From: Cryptomeria japonica
Taxonomy: Eukaryota > Streptophyta > Pinopsida > Cupressales > Cupressaceae
Assembly (NCBI RefSeq): GCF_030272615.1
Contig: NW_026729287.1
Span: 50,199-114,198 of the forward strand
Direction: 5' to 3'
DNA: 64,000 bases
In this document: positions 25,600-36,135 of the stretch, in pieces
Numbering within the stretch: the stretch's first letter is position 1
Layout of the letters: every line of letters begins with the position of its first letter
The notes under the pieces: model-generated
What the model was told of the DNA's origin: nothing
Database searches by the model: none
Seen by the model: the letters and a program-made list of their open reading frames with translations, nothing else
Made by a program: the position numbers and the translations under genes

Positions 25600-25890
25600 T
25601 TATATTAATGCCCTTTGCCAAAGCAAAGTTGTCAGTGCTCTCTTTTTCATTATACATTCATAAGAACAGAGTATTCCTGTCTTGTTCAAAAAATTTCATT
25701 GCATTCCCTTTCAAAACAAAGTTTTATCCAAGGCTATAGGAGAAGCTTCTAGAAAACGCACCAAAAAATGGACAATTCTAGGTTCATCGAAGAGTGTAAA
25801 AGAAGAAATAAATGTCTTGGTTGGAGTAGATGAACAAAATGCAGCAAGGGAAATTAAATGTGCATAGGTGGAAGTCCACATATGCCAACA
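25600..25890 (-). mobile_element. Probable 3' LTR of a Ty1/copia element (copy A2)
   Basis: Same minus-strand TGTTGG start at 25890, next to a polypurine tract at 25891-25903. The left limit is uncertain. Confidence 0.5.
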
Positions 25891-25899
25891 ATCCCCCTT

Positions 25900-28567
25900 A
25901 ATCTTCACTGTCGTATATATTCGCAATACCAATTTCTTCCCAACGATGCTCAAAAACATTCTTTGCAAGCGGCTTTGTGAAAATATCTTCTAGTTGTTCT
26001 TCTGACCTACAAAACCAAATATATATGTCAACATTGTTCATCAATTCCAGAATATAATGATATCTTGTATCAATATGCTTGCTTCGTTTATGATAGAGCT
26101 GATTTTTTGATAAAGAAATTGCTTAATTATTATGACAATAATTTTTTGTAGGTTCTTCTTGTGGATGCCTCAAATCTGAAAGTACTCTTCTCATCCATAC
26201 TGCTCGACAAGCTTCTGATGTGGCTGCAACATATTCCGCTTCAGTTGACGAGAGTGTCACAATTGGTTGTTTCTTTGATGCTCAAGAGATAGCACCCGAT
26301 CCTAGATGAAAGATATATCTTGAATTGCTTTTTCTATCATCCATGCTACCTCCCCAGTCACTATCCATATATCCAATCAATCTGTAATCATTGGAAGATG
26401 TATACAAAATTCCAAAGCTCTTTATTCCAGCTATATACCTTAAAACTCTTTTTCCAACTTTCCAACATGATTCCATTGGTTTGTCCATAAGAATCGAGAA
26501 ATGAGACTAACCCCATACATGATATCTAGTCTTATGACGGTTAAATTCATGGTGCTGCCAACTATTCTATTGAATAAGGTTGAATCAATACACAAACTTT
26601 TCTCATCGATGCTAAGTTTTAAACCCAATGCAACTGGTTTAGGGGTTGGTTTCACATTTGTCATCTTAAATCTCTTCAGTAAATCATTAGTATATCTCTA
26701 TTTATATTGACATATAAAAATGCCTTGATCATTTTTACTTACCTCTATCCCAAGAAACTATCTCATGAGCCTCATCAAATTCTCTTTCCATGGCTGCCTT
26801 GAATGAGTTAATTGACATGTTACTTGTGAGTATCAAATCATCTACATGCAAACAACTATCAATATATCTCTTTCATCATTCACTTTGACATACAAAGTTG
26901 GTTCATTGCCACACTTGCTAAACCCATTGTTCACAAAATAAGAATCCATCATACTGTACCAGCTCTAGGAGCTTGCTTCAAGCCATACAGTGTCTTTTTA
27001 AGTTTGTCCACTTTATGTTATCTCCCAAAACTTCATAATCGGGTGGTTGATTTATATACACTTCTTCTTTCAAAAATGCCATTCAAGAATGTTGATTTAA
27101 CGTCCATTTTGTAAACCTTCCAATTATTTTGAGCTGATATAGATAAGACCATTCTAATGGCATCTGATCTTGCCACAGGTGCAAAAGTTTCAATGTAGTC
27201 TATGCTTGGCTGTTGTGTGAAGCCTTTAGCTAATAGCCTTGCCTTTTTTTTTTGTACTTTCCCATTAGCATTATACTTTGTGTTGTAAACCCATTTAACT
27301 TCAATCACTTCCTTTCCTTTAGGAAGCTCTACTAGATCCCAACTTTGATTCTTTTCTATTGACCAAATTTCTTTATTCGTGGTTGTAATATATTTGTCAT
27401 CTTTAATGGCATCTTCGAAATAAATTGGATCATCTTGTGTTAAGAATGCAAAATTAGAGCGTAAATCATCATTTTTGGCCTCTTGTATTTCATCATATAT
27501 CTCCCTTAGACTTCATTTCTTCTTTGAAGTGTTTATGGACCTTTATCTTAGTGATGCAAATGTTGGATTAGAAGACTCACTACTATTATTACTTGCTGGA
27601 GTAGTAGGAATTGGAATGGTATGTGCCCTTGTAGGTGTTGTAGGAACATTTGTTTGTGTAGATGGATTCACAACTTGAGTTTCATTCTCTTGTGGAGCAG
27701 TAGCTGCAATTATAGTTGGTTTATCTATGCTTCCATCCCATGATTCTTCTTAAACTGTAGCAACAAATTCAACATCATGGCTTATTATCAGCTTCTCTTT
27801 TATAGGATTGTATATCTTATATGCCTTGGATTGTTCAATGTATCCCACAAATATGCACTTCTCTCCTCTATCATATAGTTTCTTTCTAAACTCTTGAGGT
27901 ATCAATAAGTATGCCACACACCCAAAAACTCTCATATGCTCTACATTATGGTTCCTTTTGCTCCAAGCTTCTTATGGTGTTTTATTTACCACTACTTTTG
28001 TTGGACATCTATTTAATATGTATACCAAACATGCAACTGATTCATCCCAATGCTCATTTGGTAGATGTTTTTCTTTTACCATATTTCGTGTCATTTCCAT
28101 AATTGTTATATTCTTTCTCTTCGCTATTCCATTTTTTTGAGTGTACCTTGTTGTAAATTATTTTCTTATGCCAATTTCTTTGCAAAAATTCTAAAAATCA
28201 CTTGAGATGTATTCACCACCTTAATTACTTCTCAATGTTTTGATATAGTAACCGCTTTATTTTTCATATTTTGCATTGAACTCTTTAAAATTAGGAAATA
28301 CATTTTATTTATATTTCAAAAAATAAACCCATACTTTCCTACTAAAATGGTCAATAAATGTCAAGAAATAAATTCTTCCACTTATGGATGGTGTTTGCAT
28401 TGGTCACAAAGATCTAGATGCACTATCTCAAGTGGATGTTTTTCTCTATAAGACCCCTTAACTAGAAATTTGTTTCTATGTTTATTTTCCAATATGAAAC
28501 TCTCACATGTTGTATTAAGTGGCTCTATTGGTGGCAATCCATATACCATTCCTTTCTTATATAACAA
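25900..28567 (-). pseudogene. Degenerate Ty1/copia pol, 5'-truncated (copy A2)
   Basis: Duplicate of the A1 remnant with the same broken frames and the same truncation at the 5' side. RNase H and the RT end lie at 25900-26664. The RT start is at 27033-27308 and continues upstream in broken frames. The integrase end is at 27750-27935 and the pre-integrase part at 28382-28567. A 13-bp segment near 27501-27513 is present here and absent in A1. It interrupts the RT-proximal frame that is longer in A1. Small substitutions against A1 become more frequent from about 27.9 kb rightward. Confidence 0.85.
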
Positions 28568-29815
28568 TTGTAATCCTTTGAATAAGAGGAATATGATAGC
28601 TCTAAGATATCTATGATAGACACAAGAGGCCTATTAAAAACTTAATATACTTATGAAAGTCTTAAGAGATCCATGACAATCCCATGAGAACTATCATCAT
28701 CAAAAGAGAATTATAGAAATCCATAACGTTAGGGATTTATATAATCTCATTACATGACAAATAATGATGGTACACATGTCAAAAATTGATTGGTCATAAT
28801 TTTGTGATACAAACAGTCATATATACTTCATTTTTTTTAAAACTATTTGTGCCCTAACAACACAACCTAGCTATGTTTTAGGTTTGACTACCATGGGAAA
28901 CTAGGAATATTTAATTTTATAATCATTTACTCACTTTCATCATGGGTTATCATTAGTTTCATATTAATTTAATAAACATTATATGGTATAATAGTTTGAG
29001 TATAAGTGATTTCAATGAATTTTAAAAACTAGTCTTGCATGCCTCGTCAATGATTCATTTCTAGCAAACTTTAACTTCAATGAAGGCTTATTTTTTGAAA
29101 ATTATTGGAGAGAAATTATTGGCATTACCATTTGTTTTAGATAGGAAAGGAGATGAGATAAAATAAGTGCCCATTATATGATAGAAGGATTGATATCGAA
29201 TGAAGATAGGAAAAGGTGTAAAAGAAAGATATAGAGAATAGTTAGTGATAAAAAAATTGATTCTTGGGAACAAAAATAATATATAAAGGAGTACAAAGGA
29301 GATATGAGAGAAGAACTTTACAAAGAATGTGTTGGAAACCAATAATTCCAATAGGGTTGAGTGCCATACAATGCCATTCTACAATTCCTGAATTATTTTA
29401 TAGTTTAGCTTGTTTCCATAAAACTCTCTAGCATGCTTTCGTGTATATAATGTAATAAAATATATTTTTTAGTATTGTTTTCTATTTTTGGCATGGTTTC
29501 CTATTGATTTTTTAAACTCATTTGATTTATTTATGTCATGAAAAATAATGTATTGAATGACATTTTGATGCACCTCTATTCTTCTTGTCTAATCGGTGTT
29601 TGCAAAGAAAATTAATATTTCCTTTTTGTAAAATATGTGTATTAAAAAATTTGTCTTTTTTTATTTTCTAAGTATAAATCTACCAATATTATCTAGGATT
29701 GTATTTAAAAGTCCTCATTTGGCAGCAAATTAAGTGATTTTATTAAAATTTCATTATGCAAAAAACTAATTACGTATTAAGAGCCAGTTGATTGGAATAA
29801 CATATAGCCAATGAT
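28568..29815. other. AT-rich stretch, no gene recognised (A2 copy)
   Basis: Counterpart of 11105-12339, with about 1% differences by eye and a short indel near 29500. Confidence 0.5.
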
Positions 29816-30230
29816 AAAATGATTAAGGAGGCAAAGAATACTAATCTACAAGATTTATTGCACATTCTAATAGCTCCTGATAAGAGCTTATTTCCATCAA
29901 TTTTAGATACATATATAGCTAAGACTGCTTGAAAGAATATAAAATAAATATCTAAGAATGATTGAAAGATTATAAAAGAATTTTATGAACGCAGTGACCA
30001 GATCATGGTTGTCAAGATACAAACCTTGAAAATGGAATTTCAAAAAATAAAAAATGTAGGAAGCTGAAATGTGAGTGATTAATATGTAAGGTTAAACGAT
30101 TTCATTAATAAAATGGCTACTCTAGGAAAAATTATGAACAAATAAGTTATGATAAAAAATGTGTTAACAAGGTGGAACAATTGTATCATCATCATTGAAG
30201 AGAGGAAAGATTTGTTTATCATTTAGTATG
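29816..30230 (+). pseudogene. Broken copia gag, UBN2 type, cut by a deletion (copy A2)
   Basis: Same decayed UBN2 gag as at 12340 in A1, including KIQTLKMEF and KNVLTRW, with stop codons. It ends abruptly at 30230, corresponding to A1 12754, where host DNA gives way to a junction filler and then gypsy sequence. Confidence 0.55.
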
Positions 30231-30247
30231 AAGAGAGGAAAGATTTG
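30230..30247. repeat. Templated filler at the left deletion junction
   Basis: GAAGAGAGGAAAGATTTG at 30197-30214 is repeated at 30230-30247, exactly between the end of host sequence (equivalent to A1 12754) and the truncated gypsy gag. The filler looks copied from the adjacent host sequence during end joining. Confidence 0.85.
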
Positions 30248-30564
30248 AAAGGTTTATCTTTTGATTCAAAAGGAGACATCTCCTCATAGAGGGGATTGTT
30301 GAAAACAACCATGTTACTAGATTTAGTGGAAGATTGGATAGGAATGTATCCTTGAGAGGAATCATTCGACTTATCTTTCTCATCACACCTAAATGGCATA
30401 GTAACAAGGTTTATGAGTTTTTGGTAAAATGAAGGTTTAGCATCCTTAGGGTTCAAAAACTCATCTAAAGCTTCATCTAATTCATCTTGGCTATACTCAT
30501 AATAATCATCGAAAGCATGAACATTTTGTAAATAAAAATCTGACATTTTGAAAAGATTGCACAA
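30248..30564 (-). pseudogene. Truncated gypsy polyprotein start (third unit)
   Basis: The minus strand starts with the same ATG (30564) as the full polyproteins and follows them for about 106 codons (through SKDKPF), then is cut by the deletion and runs into filler. It lies directly downstream of LTR1 in element orientation, with the normal primer-binding site between. It shows that at least three units once existed. The rest of this unit and its 3' LTR are lost. Confidence 0.9.
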
Positions 30565-30695
30565 AACTTAAACACCCAATGCAAAGAGACACACACTTTT
30601 TCTTTTTCTTTTTCTTTTTAATGAAAATGAAATGAAAACACACTAAATCTAGATCTAGATCTAACAAATGCAATGCAAGAGGAAGCAATGATAGA

Positions 30696-30713
30696 TTCAC
30701 GTCGGGTTCACCA
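30696..30713 (-). other. Primer-binding site (tRNA-Trp type), unit 3 remnant
   Basis: Minus strand TGGTGAACCCGACGTGAA, three bases inside LTR1. Its complement ends in CGGGTTCACCA, which to my recollection equals the 3' end of plant cytosolic tRNA-Trp with CCA added. Confidence 0.7.
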
Positions 30714-30716
30714 AAA

Positions 30717-32345
30717 TGTGTGGGGGAAAAAGCGAGACTAGGTTAATCATGCCCTAATCCTACCTTTTGACACACATTACGGAATACGAAAGAGCCTAGA
30801 GATATCGCACAATTGGCTACTTCTTTTTGTGAAAGAGAGAGCCACGGGATATCTATTAGGATTTCTATTCCCTTGTTGAAATTGTAAGATCAAGTAATGC
30901 AAGTTCAAACCCTAATCCCAAAATGCAAGTATGAACTAATAACAAGATTGCAGAATTGAGATTAAACAATGAACAGCTGTAAGTACAAGGATGAAATAAG
31001 AATGCAGATGTGTACCCGGAGTCAAAATCGGACTGAAAATGTTCGGGACGGGGGCGCGGGCGCCACTGTGCTGAAAACTGCACCGGAAACTGCTGTTCTG
31101 CACTCTGAAACACTGTCGGGAAGCTGTCTGAAAGCTGTCTGTCTGGAGGACCAGGGCGCCCAGCGCCTCTGTCCCAGGGACCAGGGTGCCCAGCGCCCCT
31201 GTCCCAGTCTTCTGCTCTGCAATTTGATACAGAGTGTTGTCTCGACCTTCTCTCTCCGGATCTGTATCCCGCGGCGTCGTCTGAATCCCGAAACCTGCAA
31301 TGATATCTGAAAAAGGGTGTATGGGCGGCTATATAGGGTTTTGCCTTAGTCAAACCCCTGCTTTGGTGATTTCCACCTCCACGAATAGCCAAGTTGTTTT
31401 GTAAACGTATTGTGTGTGCAGACCTAGTGTGTGTGCAAGGTCCCAAAATGCAAGAAAGCAAACTAGAGCAACCTAGAAAGTAAACCCTAATTGCTTGTAA
31501 ATGATAACGTAAATGCTCTAAATCAAGATGCAAAGTGATCTAAAGCATGAATAAATGATGTATTGAAGCTTATGTAAAGACATGAAAACAACATGAAATC
31601 ATACCCAACCCTCAAGGGAGGAGTACAAGCCAATCTTCAGTCGATAATCTCCTATTGTTCTTCAATGTCTTCCAAGCCCTAAGTGGATGAATGAATTTGA
31701 TAGATGCTTGATAGAAGGATGTTGTAAGATGTTGAAGTCTTCAAAGATCTGCTCTTTCGCTGTATATGAAGTTCCTGAAAACAAAATTCAGATCCTTTCA
31801 AATGAAGAAAGAGAGCTCTTATGTATGAAACCCTAGATCGCAATTTCATCTTTTGGCCGACCTAGAGATTGAATATCCCGCCAATTTCTTGGGGTTAAGC
31901 TTTATTTTATGATTGGATCGCGCTCCTAAAATTTTGGGAAAAATGTCACGGACCATGTTGCACTCCGGGCGCCATGGTCCCGACAACTTTTCACCAAATT
32001 TTTAGGGCCGTCAGATATGATGATTTTAGAGAGAATCCCGAAGTTACAGGTGATTTCGAGATGTTTTGACCCTGAAACCAAGCCCCCAAGTTCGAAATAG
32101 GACTTAATTAGGGTTTTTGATTGAGTGATGTATTGGAGGAATAAAATGCGAAGGGCGCGCTTTAGTGAAAGGGCCCAACTTTATGATGTAGAGAATGATG
32201 AAATAGGACCTTAGACCTAATTAATTTGATTAATTAAGTGCTAAAGGGGAAATGCAATGCAGAATGTAAAATGCGCTAAGGCGGGTGCTAAACTAGGTGT
32301 GAAATTGTACCACCCTAGTGAGTGCGTACAATTTACGACGCTACA
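30717..32345 (-). repeat. Gypsy LTR1 (1,629 bp)
   Basis: Bounded by TG and CA. A polypurine tract lies next to it on the right (32346-32362) and a primer site on the left. It appears identical to LTR2. A minus-strand TATA box (CTATATAG, 31329-31336) is the likely core promoter. About 130 bp downstream in transcription direction lie two direct repeats of about 30 bp (31148-31208) with core GACCAGGGYGCCCAGCGCC. One GGGCGCCATGGTCCC motif lies near 31967-31981. Confidence 0.92.
31329..31336 (-). promoter_or_regulatory. Putative TATA box in LTR1
   Basis: CTATATAG (self-complementary) in a GC-richer context inside the LTR. It is conserved at 42483-42490 (LTR2) and 53668-53675 (LTR3). On the minus strand it would drive transcription of the element. 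Confidence 0.45.
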
Positions 32346-32362
32346 TTTAGCCCCCACTTTAG
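32346..32362 (-). other. Polypurine tract, left gypsy unit
   Basis: Minus strand CTAAAGTGGGGGCTAAA directly before the TGTAGCG start of LTR1. This is the plus-strand primer for reverse transcription and marks LTR1 as a 3' LTR of the unit to its right. Confidence 0.85.
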
Positions 32363-32927
32363 CGGTCATATGAGTACTACGTGCATATGCAAGCTAAAGT
32401 ACAGAAAGTAAACATTATTTGAAAAAGGATATATCCATAAGTTGTCGGACGAAGCCCCCAGCGGCATCTGCAGTACACAGTTAGGAACCGCACCCTACAA
32501 AACACATGTTAGATCACAAAATCACCTAATGCTTACTAGGGAAAGTGATGAAATCTGTGAGTAGCTATATGCCCCCCCCTGTTTCGACTTGCTTATTAGG
32601 GAGGTGAAATAGGGTAGCATGTTTACTTGAAACAAATTGTGTAAGGTAGTATTGATGAGGGATGTTCACTAAATAGGCTTCATTAGAGCACTTTTTGGAA
32701 CATCCCGAGAGTAGGGGAAGGAAAATACGATTCCAACGCAACAAACGGCTCGAAAATCGCATCACACAAACCCAAGTTATGATAAAATGAATGGTAGAGG
32801 AAAATTAGGGTTTCAAAAAGCAAGAATAAACAAACGAGAGTATATACCTCGAAAGTGACACTTGTATTCATCACTTTGTCGATTTCAGAATACTATTCAG
32901 TGCAGCGGAGCCCACATAGCCATCATC
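32363..32927. other. Leader region of the antisense PMD gene, left unit
   Basis: Non-coding 565 bp between the polypurine tract and the PMD ATG. TATATA at 32841-32846, 87 bp before the ATG, is a possible core promoter for the antisense gene. Nothing else recognised. Confidence 0.4.
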
Positions 32928-35531
32928 ATGCCTTCACGACGACCGGAGCGTCCCACAAGGGTTGAGATCCTGCACCAGGCCGTGATCGACGATGAGCCAC
33001 TGGACGAGGTGAGTTGACTGAACGTTTGACTTTTGATTTTTTGCATGTTTGACTTTTTTGTGATCGTATGCGGGCCCTGAAGGCCGACCAGGGCCCACCC
33101 AGGGCGCCATGGTCCCTATGGGGCGCCCTGGTCCCCCCAGGGCGCCATGGTCCCTGACAGGGGCGCCATGGTCCCTTCAGGGCGCCATGGTCCCCTCAGT
33201 TCGCCATGGTCCCTGACAGGGCGCCATGGTCCCTGACAAGACACTATGGTCCCCAATCAGGGCTTGGCGGGAGGTTTCAGGACTAGCACATGATGTTCGA
33301 CAGTTTGCATTAGTGATTTTGATGATCGAGTACTGATTATGGTTATGTTTTTGTGTTGCAGGGCCTTCCGTACATGAGAGAGCATACAGCGGGACATATT
33401 CTTCACAGTTTACGAGATCAGATTCCGCGGCTTACTCAGTCAGAGAGAGACACACTGTCGATAGTGGGATTGTGGTATGTGATCCTCATGCCGGCCATTC
33501 AGTTCCATCCTGCGATGCTGATGGCATTGATGGAGCGATGGGATCCTGACACATGCACTTTTCACCTTCCAGTAGGAGAGTTGACGGTCACACTCGAGGA
33601 TGTGTACCGTATACTTCGCCTTCCTATCAGAGGAGCGACAGTCACATATGCGACCGATCGGTCAGCGGAGGATCATCAGAGAGAGCAGGTGTATTGCATA
33701 GGGAGAGTCATGCCGAGCGAGACGAGAGGTCGCATCATGGTCAGCTGGCTCTTACATCCTACAGGGGAGGTACCCCTTCTGAGACGCCTTATGATAGCCA
33801 TCATAGCACTAGCCGTCTGCCCTAATGGGCAAGGCATGCACATGCATGGGGGTCTCACATGGTGTATCAGAGCGATGGAGAGACACAGGAGAGTGTATGC
33901 TTGGGGTCGGAGTATGCTTGCACATCTCTATCACGACCTTGAGGAGTATGTATTTGGACAGGGTTGCAGTTTGATGACATGCACACTTCTGCAGGTGTGG
34001 ATTTTAGAGCACTTCACATGCACCAGGCCCGTCGGCTTTCCGCTGAGTACAGCGAGCGAGCGACCTAGGGTGTTCGCTTATCCACTTACCAGCGAGTGGA
34101 GATTTGGAGATTTGTTATATTGGAGAGTGATTTTTGATAGAGTGACAGCCGAGGTGACAGTGTGGAGACCTTACCTACGGATGCATAGATGGGATGGGAT
34201 GGAGAGATAGTTAGCATGCCTACAGAGGAACCGCCTACTGCGGGGATGATATGCACACATCATAGTCCCTTTCTACTTCGACCGAGTACGGAGGCAGTTC
34301 GGACTAGAGCAGTGTGTTCCAGCCGATGTGCCCATCTATACTCGACACTCACGGGTCCTTCCCAGACCTAGAGCAGTAGCGAGACCGATGATAGATGACA
34401 TCGAGACTACAGACTTAGAGGGATCTGATCAGGATGTAGTCACTGATTATTCTGCAGAGCCTGGAGCACAGCGGAGGTACGTCTCATGGTTTATGAGATC
34501 ATATCCAGGTCCTATCTTTCCACCAGATCATCCGACAGGCTATCCGGGCCCATGGAGACATGGAGACCAAGACGAGGACCAGGGATCTAGGTCAGAGGAG
34601 CTAGAGGAGGGAGAGGGTCATGAGGAGGCGGGAGATTCTGATCCACCTATAGGCGATCAGCCCAGTGCCGAGGAGGAGGAGGATATAGATAGAGACGAGG
34701 ACGAGGGAGATGCAGGTGATGATGCAGATGAGGATGAGGATGAGGATGACGAGGAGGACGAGGAGGAGGAGGATAGAGATGATGAGGAGGAGTCGGATGC
34801 AGCTCCCCACCATTCAGGAGACGATACCATAGCTCTGGATCCACCTCTTATTCCCCAACAGGGGGAACATGAGGCGATACGGAGGCCTGTCCCTAGTACC
34901 GTCCAGCCTACACCCATCGTGGATAGATTATTCAAGCGAGGGGAGCCTAGCGGTTCCCAGGCACAGATACTACCATATCATGATCCCTACTGGCGCGAGG
35001 GAGATCCAGGTATAGTAAGTTTATATTGATTGATTGGCGTTTTGATGATATAGAATGGTACTAACAAAAATCTGTTCTACTACCATAGCTAATGTGCAGG
35101 AATGGCGTTCCCTAATTCAACAGGCAATGACAGATATTTCCACGATAGCACAGATTCCCAGTTCCTCACAGATTGCCTATAGGCCTTAGGGGAACGCGGG
35201 TCGGCATGAGGATTTGTTTTTCCCATTCCGAGTACAGGTAGATATATGGAGGGAGAGAGAGAGAGTCCTATCAGAGGACCTCCAGCAGGCGTGACAGAGA
35301 GAGAGAGTCCTATCAGAGGACCTCCAGCAGGCGCGACGAGATCTAGCAGCGGCTCAGACCGAGGCTACCACCTATCGCGCGATCCTTATGGATAGGGATC
35401 GCAGGAGTTCCTCTCGGAGTCACTCACTATCTATATCGTGCTACACACCCATGGGTCCACCTTCATGGCCAGATCAGGAGGGAGCGTCCAGTCGACACTC
35501 TCCAGCCACTAGCCCTAGGGATAGGAGATGA
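32928..35531 (+). pseudogene. Captured plant mobile domain (PMD) gene, antisense in the gypsy element, left unit
   Basis: This gene opposes gag-pol. The model has exon 1 at 32928-33008 (27 codons, ending at GTGAGT), exon 2 at 33362-35009 and exon 3 at 35089-35531, with phases that match across both introns. Exon 2 encodes a domain I recognise as PMD-like (aminotransferase-like plant mobile domain of MAIN/MAIL proteins and transposons): RLPIRG, the WLL region, WRPYL, then PFYFDRVRRQFG. An acidic Asp/Glu tract follows at 34670-34800. Exon 3 holds a short helical repeat (VLSEDLQQA) and an Arg/Ser-rich tail. Four in-frame stops break it: TAG 34208, TGA 34247, TAG 35187, TGA 35292. PMD proteins act in silencing and genome stability in plants. 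A role here is inference only. Confidence 0.75.
33009..33361 (+). repeat. PMD intron 1 with a GGCGCCATGGTCCC repeat array, left unit
   Basis: A GT-AG intron of 353 bp. Between about 33090 and 33260 it carries roughly seven to eight close copies of GGGCGCCATGGTCCC, spaced about 20-25 bp, with variable links such as TGACAG and CTTCA. The core contains the palindromes GGCGCC and CCATGG. The same motif occurs singly in each LTR (31967 in LTR1). Confidence 0.8.
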
Positions 35532-36135
35532 TTTTATGATGTAGGAGAGGTCACATTTTTGGATGTATAGTGACCTATATTTGTATACGATCCACACATA
35601 TATATATATGTATATATACATGCTTCTCTTTTGTCTCAAATGTGTTATCTTTAATGCTTAAAACAATGTATGTTTTGTTTTGATTAAATCTAATACATCT
35701 GGTAAATGTACATGTACGTTCAGAATTTAATTTCCATGTGATTGATTTCTCAATGCTCCATGATTAAATTGATACATGTGTGACTTAATTAAATATTTAA
35801 TCAAGTACAACATTGATGATAAGGAAGAAATATGCATTAAGTCTAAGAATCATATAACTAATGTGATTTAATTTTTAATTTAAACACAACATGATACGAT
35901 TCTACTTAACACATAAAGACACTGTATAATATGCTAGCATAATGGAATGTAAATCTTTCACAATTTACATAAATGAATTCAAGACAAACCATAAGGTAAG
36001 AAGACACGCTTGTCAGGAACGAAGCAATATAGATTAAACAACATAACATTTAATTCTATTTTGCTTTAATTAAGAGACACTAACATATTATCCAATGTTG
36101 AAGAATTGAAAAGAAGATAGATGAAGAACAAAGAA
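35532..36135. other. Spacer between the converging PMD and pol genes, left unit
   Basis: AT-rich, no coding frame. It holds a TATA-type alternating tract (about 35597-35620) and a near-palindrome at 35784-35805. It probably contains the 3' ends of both convergent genes. Confidence 0.5.

Noticed and set aside
30865-31533. 222-codon minus-strand frame inside LTR1 (also 42019-42687 and partly in LTR3)
   Set aside because: It spans the putative TATA box and GC-rich LTR repeats, has no recognisable domain, and is broken in LTR3 by the extra repeat unit. It is best read as an incidental frame in the LTR.
34189-34371. Short plus-strand frame bridging the two PMD reading-frame parts
   Set aside because: It is in another frame. 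The main PMD frame continues through this interval with two stops and recognisable motifs after them.
34657-34935. Ser-rich minus-strand frame opposite the acidic tract
   Set aside because: It is the reverse reading of the Asp/Glu repeat of the PMD gene, i.e. a shadow frame.
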